DNA of 20,441 nt from an uncultured Eubacteriales bacterium (GTDB lineage: Bacteria; Bacillota; Clostridia; Monoglobales; Monoglobaceae): NCBI GenBank assembly GCA_958352815.1, contig CATWQA010000039.1, positions 1 to 20,441 on the forward strand, written 5' to 3'. A program made the position numbers and the translations under genes. Numbering within the stretch: position 1 is the first letter of the stretch; each line of letters opens with the position of its first letter. Shown here piece after piece: positions 1-7,766 of this stretch. The notes under the pieces were generated by a model, which saw only the letters and a list, made by a program, of their open reading frames with translations, did not search any database and had not been told where the DNA came from.

Positions 1-2
1 AC

Positions 3-1562
3 TACGCCTACGTGGGAATGAAGGGCGACCTTGCTCTAAAGAACAACAAGACGGTTATAGGCTTTATTCCCAACACGGACGAAAGCCCCAAGGAACAGTA
101 TGTTGTGTACTCCGTTTTGAGCGACAATGTTATTGTGTACAAAGACGGAGCTATGACAAATCTTGACATTCCTTCAGGCACAGTGACCTATGACGGAACC
201 ACAAAAACCTCATTCGCTTCGGTGAAATCATCACTGGAAATGGGTGACGTTCTCAACGTTAAAAGCTCAAACGGCAATATTGACTATATCGTTTACGAAA
301 AGGGTAATATGAAAGGTCCTTATACAGTTTCGGTTTCGGATAACTGGGCGGAAAATCTGGGAATGACCTCCTCTACATCTATTATGCGGGGCGGTGTTTC
401 CTGCAGCATTTCCGACATAAAGGACTATGACATATTATACTACATTCCCGAGCTTGATATGGCTTTTGCATATACAACAAAGATTACCGGCGTGTACGAG
501 AAGGCAAACCCCAACAAGGATAATCCCACAGAAGTTGTCATCTCGGGCACAACCTATAAGGTTGAGGGAGCAAACGCATTTAAAAAGCTCTCCTCCAGCG
601 GAAGCCTGGCCATGGGCGAGACGGTAACGCTGCTGCTGGGCAAAAACAACGACATTGCCGACGTGGTAACCTCCTCTGTCACCAACACCTCGGTTGTGGG
701 CTTCCTATGCGAAACAGGCACAAAGACCTACACCTCAGACGATTTAAAGGATTACTCCAATTACTACATCAAGGTTGTTACCCCAAGCGGCGAAGCCTAT
801 GACTACACCTGTAACCAAAACTATGAGGACATGAAGAACTCGGTTGTCACCGTCACTATCACAGACGGAATAGCCACAGTTACACGTGCGAACAGCGCAA
901 AGCCAAACGGCAGCTTTAACTGGTCATCTCAAAAGTTCGGCGGCGAAGAACTGGCAAGCGATTTGGAAATACTAGATGTGGGAACCACCGACTCAAACGG
1001 TCCCTCTCTTTACACAAAGGTATATCCCAGCCGTCTTGACGGGGTCAGCATCAGTTCAAACAAGATACTGTATTCCCGCAAGAACTCCGCAGGCGAGATT
1101 GATCAGCTAATCCTCAACGATGTAACAGGCGACTCCTACACATTCGGCGTAGCCTCAGAGGTTTCCCGCTCAAGCGGCGGACTTATGGCAAGCGGCTCTT
1201 ATACTTATATTGTAAACGGAACAACCTATTCCTTTGCCAGCCAGTCAACAGTGTTCACGGTAAACAGCGGTCAGGGTATCAGGCTTTCATCAGCCTCAAA
1301 CCCGAGCATAATGACCCAACTGACACAGGTAAACGGAACGGTGAATATTACCGATATTTCCACCCTTACTGCCGACGGCAAGGAATACGCAATCTCACCT
1401 GAGGTTCAGGTCTACGAGAAAGAATATTCGGGCTCGACCATATACAGATTAAAGCCGATCAGCGAGATTGTGGGCACGCAGTCTCACACACTCTACGCTT
1501 ATTATGACAGGCTCCCCTCTGTAGGCGGCAGAATAAGAATAATAATTGCGGTGAAAAAATAA
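3..1562 (+). CDS. Large cell-surface (S-layer-type) protein, C-terminal part, 5' end outside window
   Basis: The reading frame is open from the first full codon (position 3), with residues Y-A-Y-V ahead of the first GTG at 12, so the gene almost certainly begins upstream of the window; about 520 C-terminal residues are present, ending in TAA at 1560-1562. The protein is rich in Ser, Thr, Asn, Asp and Gly, has no membrane segment and few Cys, and shows repeating beta-type modules (for example G-D-V-L-N-V, Y-D-I-L-Y-Y and G-E-T-V-T-L-L-L-G stretches). This composition is typical of the long extracellular regions that follow SLH domains in clostridial S-layer proteins, but no SLH domain lies in the visible part. 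It ends in R-I-R-I-I-I-A-V-K-K. Its role as a surface or S-layer protein is inferred from composition and general resemblance; no enzyme motif is visible. Confidence 0.7.
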   Translation, partial: YAYVGMKGDLALKNNKTVIGFIPNTDESPKEQYVVYSVLSDNVIVYKDGAMTNLDIPSGTVTYDGTTKTSFASVKSSLEMGDVLNVKSSNGNIDYIVYEKGNMKGPYTVSVSDNWAENLGMTSSTSIMRGGVSCSISDIKDYDILYYIPELDMAFAYTTKITGVYEKANPNKDNPTEVVISGTTYKVEGANAFKKLSSSGSLAMGETVTLLLGKNNDIADVVTSSVTNTSVVGFLCETGTKTYTSDDLKDYSNYYIKVVTPSGEAYDYTCNQNYEDMKNSVVTVTITDGIATVTRANSAKPNGSFNWSSQKFGGEELASDLEILDVGTTDSNGPSLYTKVYPSRLDGVSISSNKILYSRKNSAGEIDQLILNDVTGDSYTFGVASEVSRSSGGLMASGSYTYIVNGTTYSFASQSTVFTVNSGQGIRLSSASNPSIMTQLTQVNGTVNITDISTLTADGKEYAISPEVQVYEKEYSGSTIYRLKPISEIVGTQSHTLYAYYDRLPSVGGRIRIIIAVKK

Positions 1563-1574
1563 ATTTAAACACTC

Positions 1575-1605
1575 AAAAATCCCTCGGGGCTTCCGAGGGA
1601 TTTTT
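1575..1605. terminator. Bidirectional rho-independent terminator
   Basis: A perfect 13-bp stem (1575-1587 with 1593-1605) encloses the loop GGCTT. The outer ends are an A5 run on the left and a T5 run on the right, so it can terminate in both directions: the surface-protein gene ending at 1562, and leftward transcription from the carboxypeptidase gene. Confidence 0.9.
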
Positions 1606-1680
1606 GGAATTTGCAAATTTATATTTAAAATCTTTCGCCCACCCTATTGCGCTCGCCGCCTCCGCCCCGAGCGCAGATCG

Positions 1681-1723
1681 TTCTCCCTTCGGGAGAAACG
1701 AGTTAGGGGACGTTGTCCCCTAA
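1681..1723. repeat. Two tandem short hairpins in the 1606-1766 intergenic region
   Basis: TTCTCCC-TTC-GGGAGAA (1681-1697) is followed by TTAGGGGAC-GTT-GTCCCCTAA (1703-1723). Both are perfect inverted repeats with 3-nt loops and lack a clear T tract. Upstream, 1650-1675 is a GC-rich stretch with GCGCTCG and CGAGCGC arms. No gene is seen here. The hairpins could be mRNA 3'-end processing or stability elements for the carboxypeptidase transcript, or remnants of a small intergenic repeat. Confidence 0.55.
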
Positions 1724-1766
1724 AACCCCTGCTAAAATAGTAAATTTACAAAAACTGTTCGCTCTT

Positions 1767-2930
1767 TTAAAAAGACTTGACTATTCCCAGCCAGAACGAA
1801 AAAACATAGCCTAAATTAGACTTAAAATCATTCCATGCATTTCCCTTTGTCAGAGGTTTTAGGTTTATATCGCTGTTGGCGATCAGATTAAAGCTGCCGT
1901 AATTCTCGCCGTTTACCGTAACCGTACCTGAGCCCACAACATCTCCCGCCTTTACGGGGAACTTCAAGTCAGGGCTTATATTAGTATCGGTTGTAATCTT
2001 ATCTTCATCGCACACAGGGAATATATATGTCTTATCAGGACTGACTCCGCAGTAACCCAGCAGACCGAAGCCCGCAACCACCTTATCTATAATCTGATTG
2101 GTGGAAATAAGCTCGGTATTTTTATACTTTTCAAACATTTCATTGTGCAGGCTGATATGGTCATTCCAATCGTTAGGGTCGTTAAGGGTTACGCAAATCA
2201 AGGTCATACCCTCTCTGTTGACAGCAGACACCAGGCAACGTCCTGCCTTTTGAGTGTACCCTGTTTTTACGCCTATGCACCCTTCAAGCATACTCAGTAG
2301 CTTGTTATGGTTTCCAAGCTCCCGATTGTACTCCCTTCCCTCCCAAGGAATTGACTTTTTCGCTGTGGCAACAATTTCGGCAAACTTAGGCTCCTCCAGA
2401 GCGTATTTGGTTATTACCGCAAGCTCCCGCGCTGTTGTATAATGTGTATCCGAGGGCAGTCCGTTTGGATTGTCAAAATGGGTTTGTGTTAGTCCCATAT
2501 CCGCAGCGGTTTCGTTCATCATCTCCACAAATCTTTCCACGCTTCCGCCAACCTGCTCCGCAACGGCAACCGCCGCGTCGTTTCCGGACTCAAGCATCAG
2601 CCCGTACAATAAGTTTTCCAAGGTTATATGCTCGCCCTTTTCCAGATATATGCTGGAGCCCTCAACTCCTGCGGCGTTCTCGCTGACCTCCACAACGTCC
2701 CCTAAATTCCCGTATTTCACAGCTACGTACGCTGTCATAATCTTTGTCGTGCTCGCCATGGGCAGCTCCCAATCGGCATTTTTGTTATACAGAACCCGCC
2801 CCGACTGCATCTCGATTACCGCAGCCGCCTGAGCCGAGTTGTCAGCGGCAAAGGTTCCCATTGTGCCGCCTATGGTTATTAACCCCAAAACAAAAATAAA
2901 TACTGCTGCCCTGATAAGCCTATTCACCAT
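1767..2930 (-). CDS. D-alanyl-D-alanine carboxypeptidase (peptidase S11, PBP5/DacF-like)
   Basis: This serine DD-carboxypeptidase removes the terminal D-Ala of peptidoglycan pentapeptides outside the membrane. The frame is open to 2960, but the ATG at 2930 is preferred: it has GGAG nine bases upstream (2940-2943) and gives a classical signal peptide. That start gives 387 residues. Counting from 2960, the three active-site motifs are S70-T-T-K73, S125-G-N127 and K232-T-G-Y, all intact and normally spaced. Residues about 280-370 match the position of the beta-rich PBP5 C-terminal domain. The last 22 residues (W-N-D-F-K ... W-L-G-I-V-K-S-F) form an amphipathic tail expected to bind the membrane. 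In many Clostridia a DacF-like gene follows gerW; here the SLH-amidase gene and a terminator lie between, so it probably has its own promoter. DacF- and DacB-type roles in spore cortex are possible but cannot be read from the sequence. Confidence 0.93.
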   Translation of the reverse strand: MVNRLIRAAVFIFVLGLITIGGTMGTFAADNSAQAAAVIEMQSGRVLYNKNADWELPMASTTKIMTAYVAVKYGNLGDVVEVSENAAGVEGSSIYLEKGEHITLENLLYGLMLESGNDAAVAVAEQVGGSVERFVEMMNETAADMGLTQTHFDNPNGLPSDTHYTTARELAVITKYALEEPKFAEIVATAKKSIPWEGREYNRELGNHNKLLSMLEGCIGVKTGYTQKAGRCLVSAVNREGMTLICVTLNDPNDWNDHISLHNEMFEKYKNTELISTNQIIDKVVAGFGLLGYCGVSPDKTYIFPVCDEDKITTDTNISPDLKFPVKAGDVVGSGTVTVNGENYGSFNLIANSDINLKPLTKGNAWNDFKSNLGYVFSFWLGIVKSF

Positions 2931-3026
2931 ATCTTTCATCTCCGATAAAATGTTGTCCATAATACAATATATATTCGCGCACAGCTAAACTATACGCGAC
3001 AAATTTCGCAATCTCTGCACCAAAAA

Positions 3027-3050
3027 TCCCCGCCTTAAATCAGGCGGGGA
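3027..3050 (-). terminator. Rho-independent terminator after the SLH-amidase gene
   Basis: A 9-bp stem (3027-3035 with 3042-3050, TCCCCGCCT and AGGCGGGGA) with a 6-nt loop is followed on the minus strand by a T5 run (3022-3026). It lies about 40 bp past the amidase stop codon and separates that gene from the carboxypeptidase gene. Confidence 0.88.
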
Positions 3051-3089
3051 CAAAGAATTAACTTTCCTGCAGGCTCTTGCCTAAATCAA

Positions 3090-4409
3090 TCAGTGAACCT
3101 CGTGAGACACAGCCGCCTCTAAAATATTATCATATGCCCAGAAGCCCGGCTGTATATCCCAGAACGGATTTTCCTTACTAGTGCTGCAAACGGGATATCT
3201 TCCCAAAATCCTGTTCATCATCATTACAACCGATGAACGAATCATGTTCTCGTTGGGGTGGAACTCTCCGTTTTCGTCACCGCCTACATATCCGTTGTCA
3301 CGCAGCGCAGCTATATAGCCGTCTGCCATGTGACCCTTGCAGTCCACAAAGCCGCTTTCGCCCGACGGGTTAAGCCCCAGATACCTGCACGCCAAAATAG
3401 CAAACTCCGCCTTTGTCATATTATCATCCGGACGGTAGTTTCCAAACACATCGCCTGTGACAAAGCCCACAGAGTTCAGGAACGCCACATAGTTGTAATA
3501 CCACGCCCAGGTTGGCACATCGCCCAAAGTTGTGGAGTACACCGTGTTGGGGTCAAAGCTGTCACTCAGCTTAGCAAGCATCGTCGCCGCCTCTGCCCTG
3601 GTGATAGTTCCCGAGGGTCTGAAGGAGCCGTCGTCATAGCCGCTCATATACGCCTCATCATAAGTCCGCTCTATTTTACCTTCCTCATTTTTAAGGGAGA
3701 GACCGTACCGGGAAGCTATACCCTTTGCGTCAGCCGCAGCCATTTTCCGCAGCGCCACATCGTTGTTGTAATATATCAGGTCATCGTAACAGGTAAGGTA
3801 ACAATGGTCAACGGAAATTGTCGGTATATCACGGTACGCACACTCGCGCATTACCGCCGAAAAATCCGCCAGACGCTGACCGTCCCACCACATATTGCCC
3901 GTTCCCGACGCCTTTGTATAAACTCCGGCAGAGGTGTCAATCCCCAGACCTGAGAGCTCAGATAAAATACTGAACCCCAAATCAGGCTCTGTGTATTCCC
4001 ACAGCCCTGAAGCGCACACAGAGGCACCATGAACCATCCTATCACTTGAAGAATTAAAGTGCAGGCTTACAACAATATCAGCGCCCACTCTCTGGGCGTA
4101 CTCCGCCCTCTCAACGCTCGTCATATGATAGTCCGCATAACGCGTCAGGTTCACCGAAACGCCCTTGTACTTACGAAGCTCATACTGTATATACTGGGCA
4201 AGCTTAAAGGTCAAATTCTTCTCCTGAAACTCCAAGCCCCCCACAGAGGTTGCTCCCTGGTCGGTTCCGCCATGTCCCGGGTCAAGCACAATATTTACAA
4301 CGCCGCTTTCGGCATAAACCTCCTGAGCAGGCGCAAAATGCAGCCCTGCCGCCAACACTGAGACTGACGCCATAAAGGCAATCAATCTGATAAATTTCAC
4401 TTTTCGCAT
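3090..4409 (-). CDS. N-acetylmuramoyl-L-alanine amidase (Amidase_3) with C-terminal SLH domains
   Basis: This is a secreted zinc amidase predicted to cut the bond between muramic acid and L-Ala in peptidoglycan, anchored by S-layer homology domains. The 439 residues start at an ATG with AGGAG ten bases upstream. A signal peptide covers residues 1 to about 34. The catalytic domain spans about 37-237: D-P-G-H46-G-G, E63-K-N and S-L-H117-F-N are the expected zinc ligands. At the place of the usual catalytic Glu (V-E-x-G-F) the sequence reads I-S-V-D201-H-C-Y-L-T, an Asp. SLH units follow: the second half of one (about 253-281, G-Y-D-D-G-S-F-R-P), full units at about 296-345 and 352-403, and a first half (W-D-I-Q-P-G-F-W-A-Y) at the C-terminus. 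Such domains usually bind pyruvylated cell-wall polymers. The gene starts 40 bp after gerW and ends in a strong terminator. Confidence 0.9.
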   Translation of the reverse strand: MRKVKFIRLIAFMASVSVLAAGLHFAPAQEVYAESGVVNIVLDPGHGGTDQGATSVGGLEFQEKNLTFKLAQYIQYELRKYKGVSVNLTRYADYHMTSVERAEYAQRVGADIVVSLHFNSSSDRMVHGASVCASGLWEYTEPDLGFSILSELSGLGIDTSAGVYTKASGTGNMWWDGQRLADFSAVMRECAYRDIPTISVDHCYLTCYDDLIYYNNDVALRKMAAADAKGIASRYGLSLKNEEGKIERTYDEAYMSGYDDGSFRPSGTITRAEAATMLAKLSDSFDPNTVYSTTLGDVPTWAWYYNYVAFLNSVGFVTGDVFGNYRPDDNMTKAEFAILACRYLGLNPSGESGFVDCKGHMADGYIAALRDNGYVGGDENGEFHPNENMIRSSVVMMMNRILGRYPVCSTSKENPFWDIQPGFWAYDNILEAAVSHEVH

Positions 4410-4449
4410 TCAAAAACTGCTCCTAAACCATTATTGCTGTCTGCTAAAG

Positions 4450-4929
4450 TTATTCGTCCTCCGCCTCGTCGGGGACATATTCATAGTCTGTCGGCTCCTC
4501 GTCTGCCACTACCTTGCTGCCTGCTCTGGCAGAGGATACAAACTCGCTAACCTTATCAATCGCCGTGGGAATAGCGTCAATAATCCTATCGTATATACTG
4601 TTCTCCTCGCTGACCGGTACCATTCTGATCTTACCGTTACCCACAACCAAAAAACCAACAGGGGTTAAGGACAAACCGCCGCCTGTTCCGCCGCCGAAAA
4701 GGTTGTTTGCCTCATCGGGGTTTTCACCGATGAGCTTTTTATTCTTAGGGAACTCGGAACCGCCTACGCCAAAGCCCAAGGCAACTTTGGAGATTGGCAT
4801 AATCAGGTTACCGTCCGGCGTTGTAATAGGATTGCCCACAATGGTATTAACGTCTATGATCTCTTTAAGCCCCTTTAAGGCAGACGCCATAAGTCCCTCA
4901 ATCGGATGCTTGTCTGATAATTCTGACAT
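4450..4929 (-). CDS. gerW: GerW/YtfJ-family sporulation protein
   Basis: The family is named for Bacillus subtilis GerW (YtfJ), a forespore protein needed for normal germination with some nutrients; its biochemical activity is unknown. The ATG at 4929 is chosen over the upstream GTG at 4938 because AAGGAAG lies about eight bases before it; this gives 159 residues. Family hallmarks are present in order: H-P-I-E-G-L-M near the N-terminus, I-D-V-N-T-I-V-G, T-P-D-G, G-F-G-V-G-G-S-E-F, then a Gly-rich loop (G-G-G-T-G-G-G-L) and P-V-G-F-L-V-V. The last 20 residues are strongly acidic. The start overlaps the end of the DUF2953 gene by 32 bp, which suggests translational coupling. The order scpA-scpB-DUF2953-gerW is common in Clostridia. 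Confidence 0.93.
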   Translation of the reverse strand: MSELSDKHPIEGLMASALKGLKEIIDVNTIVGNPITTPDGNLIMPISKVALGFGVGGSEFPKNKKLIGENPDEANNLFGGGTGGGLSLTPVGFLVVGNGKIRMVPVSEENSIYDRIIDAIPTAIDKVSEFVSSARAGSKVVADEEPTDYEYVPDEAEDE

Positions 4930-5617
4930 TCTTAACACTTCCTTTAATATAGTTTATAATAAAAGGCACAAGAGCCGCTATCAGCGCATTTACAATATAA
5001 ACCGCTCTTGTCTTAATTTTAATTCCCGCTTCAAATCCGAAACACGGATTAACGTAGTTGGGGTCAAGATACAAAACTATTCCCCTGTCTGTTTTAAAGT
5101 ATTGCCTGATCCACGGATTTATCATTTCCGCAAGGGCGTAAAATCCTCCGTATGCCATACCCGTCTTATCAGGCTCTCCGAGACCGAACACAATATATAA
5201 GTCCAGCCTGTTAAGCCTGATTTTGTTTTTCAGGCGCCCGAAAAACCTGCCCAAAACCGTCTTTCCGTCTCTGATTATGCCGGTATACTTTTTAAAAACA
5301 TATTTTATGCCGTCAAAGTCCGGGAAGTTCTTCTCGCTGTTCCACATTCGTTTTAAGTCTTGGCTGAACCCTCCCGGCTCCTCCTCGCCTTCCTCTTCCG
5401 TCTCTGCCTCGTCCGCTTCCTCAGCTTCCTTATTCTGAGGCTCGTACTCCTCCGTCTCAGGCTTAGGCAGCGTTATCTCCCGCTTAAGCAAGCGAAACAT
5501 ACTAAAGGTTAAAATAGTTTTTTTGCCGTTTGAGGCAATCTCTATAGTTATGGTTGACCACAGCGCAAAAGCGATTATAAATACAACCATCCCGATTATA
5601 ATTAACGCTATGCGCAA
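4898..5617 (-). CDS. DUF2953 membrane protein
   Basis: Function is unknown; the family is found in spore-forming Firmicutes, typically between scpB and gerW as here. The frame is open to a GTG at 5626, but that codon directly abuts the GGAGG site (5627-5631). A TTG at 5617 lies eight bases from the same site and is the likely start, giving 239 residues. A membrane helix covers about residues 3-23 and a second hydrophobic segment lies near the C-terminus (V-N-A-L-I-A-A-L-V-P-F-I). Between them is a very acidic, Glu-rich low-complexity linker, then the conserved part with L-Y-I-V-F-G-L-G-E-P-D-K-T-G and G-G-F-Y-A-L. It starts 20 bp after scpB and overlaps gerW by 32 bp. Confidence 0.88.
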   Translation of the reverse strand: MRIALIIIGMVVFIIAFALWSTITIEIASNGKKTILTFSMFRLLKREITLPKPETEEYEPQNKEAEEADEAETEEEGEEEPGGFSQDLKRMWNSEKNFPDFDGIKYVFKKYTGIIRDGKTVLGRFFGRLKNKIRLNRLDLYIVFGLGEPDKTGMAYGGFYALAEMINPWIRQYFKTDRGIVLYLDPNYVNPCFGFEAGIKIKTRAVYIVNALIAALVPFIINYIKGSVKNVRIIRQASD

Positions 5618-5637
5618 GGGTAACACCTCCGAATGTA

Positions 5638-6243
5638 CTACTGCTCCTCCTCGGTTAAGTCCTCCAGTTCCATCTGCTCCTGAACCCGATCCAGCTCCAG
5701 CTGCTCCATATCTGTGTCCTCGGGGACAGCCAAGGAGTCAAACTCAGGCAGGTCGCTTATGCTCTCAATTCCAAAGGTCTGCAAAAACTCGTTTGTGGTT
5801 CCGAACAAGATGGGTCTGCCGGGGGCGTCTTTAAGCCGCCCTACTTCTGCGATGAACTTTCGCTCAATCAGACGGTTGACAATATAGTCGCAATTCACCC
5901 CGCGTATATGCTCGATTGTTGCCCGAGTTACGGGCTGCTTATACGCCACAATCGCCAAGACCTCAATGGCCGCATTGGACAGCTGCATCTTCCGAGGCGG
6001 CTTCATCAGCATCGAGACATACTCCTTATACTCGCCTCTGGTGCACATTCTGTAGGAGTCCTCAAGCCTGATTATGCGGATGCCTCGCTTTTCGTAGTTA
6101 TAGGCGTCCATCATCTTTTTTATTATTTCCCTCAGGGACTTTTTATCCACGTCTACTATATCGGCTATTCTGTCAAGCTCCACAGCCTCTCCCGCCGCGA
6201 ACAGCAGACTTTCAACAATTGCCTGAATTTCCCTGATTTCCAT
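5638..6243 (-). CDS. scpB: Segregation and condensation protein B
   Basis: ScpB is the winged-helix dimer of the SMC-ScpAB condensin, which binds the ScpA linker and helps load and organise the chromosome. The 201 residues contain two winged-helix domains: N-terminal (about 1-80, with I-V-E-S-L-L-F-A-A-G-E) and C-terminal (about 88-162, with L-S-N-A-A-I-E-V-L-A-I-V-A-Y-K-Q-P and the nearly invariant R-G-V-N, then G-R-P-I-L-F-G-T-T-N-E-F-L). A short acidic, Gln-rich tail follows, as is usual. The start has AGGAG seven to eight bases upstream. It lies 36 bp after scpA, and smc is encoded about 9 kb away on the opposite strand. Confidence 0.97.
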   Translation of the reverse strand: MEIREIQAIVESLLFAAGEAVELDRIADIVDVDKKSLREIIKKMMDAYNYEKRGIRIIRLEDSYRMCTRGEYKEYVSMLMKPPRKMQLSNAAIEVLAIVAYKQPVTRATIEHIRGVNCDYIVNRLIERKFIAEVGRLKDAPGRPILFGTTNEFLQTFGIESISDLPEFDSLAVPEDTDMEQLELDRVQEQMELEDLTEEEQ

Positions 6244-6279
6244 TATTGTTTCTCCTAAACCATAAACTATTCATAAATA

Positions 6280-7041
6280 CTAATCCTCAACGCCGCTCAA
6301 ATCAAGCTCTGCGTTGTCGCCCCTTGTGACCATGGGATTTGAAATATCTCCGTTTTCGCCGTACTCCACCTTAATCTGGTTTAGTCTTACCATTTCAAGA
6401 ACAGCCAGGAATGAAGCAACCGCTTCCGGTCTGGATTTCGCCGTAACAAACAGTTCCTTAAAGAAAACGCGGGTGCGCTTTATTAGCTTGTCCCATATGC
6501 TTCTCACTCTGGAGCGAACGGAAACCTTTTCGTGTCCCACAATTCCCTCAAAGGAATGCTTTGGGGGAGGCAGCTTTCGCTCCATCTTTTGGTATGCCTG
6601 CTTGTAGGCAAGCACAAGGTTCTCCGGCGTGAGCTTTGAATAATTCCACTCAGCAGGCGGCCTCTCTATTTTGTCCGGCTCCTTATAGAACATAGTCTCG
6701 CCTATGCCCTTGCGCGCATCTAAGTACTCCGCCGCCGCCTTGATTTTTCTGTACTCCTCAAGACGCTTTACAAGCTCCTCGCGAGGATCCTCCTCCTCGT
6801 CGTCCTCAGGCTTCGGCAGCAGCATTCTTGACTTAATTTGCAGCAAGGTAGCCGCCAGCACCAGAAACTCACTGGAAATATCCAGGTTGTACTCCTTCAT
6901 CTGCTGCATAACCTCAAAGTACTGACTTACTATCAGATTTATGGGTATATCATAAATACTCACCTTGTTCTTTCTTATAAGGGTGAGCAGCAAATCAAGA
7001 GGCCCCTCAAAATCCAAAACCTTAAAGTTTAAATGTTCCAT
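6280..7041 (-). CDS. scpA: Segregation and condensation protein A
   Basis: ScpA is the kleisin subunit that bridges the SMC head domains in the bacterial condensin. The 253 residues match the usual length. The N-terminal kleisin helix region carries F-E-G-P-L-D-L-L-L-T-L-I-R (residues 11-23), then the I-Y-D-I-P and L-V-L-A-A-T-L-L-Q-I-K-S-R-M-L-L-P-K motifs. A highly acidic patch (D-D-E-E-E-D) and a linker follow. The C-terminal winged helix (about 175-240) has F-F-K-E-L-F and V-A-S-F-L-A-V-L-E-M-V-R-L. The ribosome binding site is weak (AGGA about 15 bases before the ATG), so translation may depend on coupling to the site-2 protease gene 26 bp upstream. Confidence 0.97.
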   Translation of the reverse strand: MEHLNFKVLDFEGPLDLLLTLIRKNKVSIYDIPINLIVSQYFEVMQQMKEYNLDISSEFLVLAATLLQIKSRMLLPKPEDDEEEDPREELVKRLEEYRKIKAAAEYLDARKGIGETMFYKEPDKIERPPAEWNYSKLTPENLVLAYKQAYQKMERKLPPPKHSFEGIVGHEKVSVRSRVRSIWDKLIKRTRVFFKELFVTAKSRPEAVASFLAVLEMVRLNQIKVEYGENGDISNPMVTRGDNAELDLSGVED

Positions 7042-7067
7042 TTACGAAATCACTAATCCTAACAATC

Positions 7068-7751
7068 TTAGTGTATAAACAGGCCGATTATTAAATCGTA
7101 AAAATTAATTATGCCCGACACACATATATTCAAAAATCTGTTAAACACAGAAAAGTTCATAAGCAGAATAAGCAGGATAAACCCAAAACGCTCATACTGC
7201 ATATACTTAAAATACAAATCCGTCGGCAATACTGAACTGAGCACCTTTGAGCCGTCAAGAGGCGGTATTGGTATCAAATTAAATATACCGAGACCCAGGT
7301 TCATGATTACCAGGTAGTAAAACAGCATATACAGCACCGATGCAATATCATACCCCACTCCGGCAGTTTTAAAGGTCATACCCCCAAGAACAACAACCCC
7401 AATCTGCGCCAGAAACGCCAGAATGAAATTCATCAAAGGTCCCGCAAGAGAGGTTAAAACCATTCCGCCCTTCTTATTGTTAAAATTATCCGGGTTGACC
7501 GGAACAGGCTTTGCCCAGCCGAAGCCAAACAACAACAAGCACAAGCCGCCAATCGGGTCAATATGCTGAATGGGGTTAAGGCTCAGCCGCCCCTGACTGC
7601 GGGCGGTATTATCACCCATCAGATATGCGGCAAGACCGTGCCCCATCTCATGTATTGAAAGTGACAGAAGTACACAAAAAACACCTACTAATATCATCAG
7701 CAGCTTTTGCATACCGGTCATATCGGAACTGCCCAAAATACTTAAAAGCAT
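7068..7751 (-). CDS. Site-2 protease family protein (M50 zinc metalloprotease, YwhC-like)
   Basis: This polytopic membrane metalloprotease cuts substrates within or near the membrane; its substrate is unknown. The 227 residues have about five to six hydrophobic segments. The HExxH zinc motif is H34-E-M-G-H38 at the end of the first long helix. The third-ligand motif N-L-I-P-I-P-P-L-D166-G lies in a later segment, as in the short M50B subfamily without a PDZ domain. The start has GGAGGG about seven bases upstream. It sits 15 bp after lysA and 26 bp before scpA, so it is in the same transcript; the same gene often precedes scpA in Clostridia. It is shorter than RseP or SpoIVFB-type regulators, and I infer no specific pathway. 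Confidence 0.93.
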   Translation of the reverse strand: MLLSILGSSDMTGMQKLLMILVGVFCVLLSLSIHEMGHGLAAYLMGDNTARSQGRLSLNPIQHIDPIGGLCLLLFGFGWAKPVPVNPDNFNNKKGGMVLTSLAGPLMNFILAFLAQIGVVVLGGMTFKTAGVGYDIASVLYMLFYYLVIMNLGLGIFNLIPIPPLDGSKVLSSVLPTDLYFKYMQYERFGFILLILLMNFSVFNRFLNICVSGIINFYDLIIGLFIH

Positions 7752-7766
7752 CTAAATCCCTCCGGC

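Noticed and set aside
1606..1766. CRISPR-like repeat array
   Set aside because: The hairpins are different in sequence and unevenly spaced; no direct repeats with unique spacers are present, and no cas gene is in the window.
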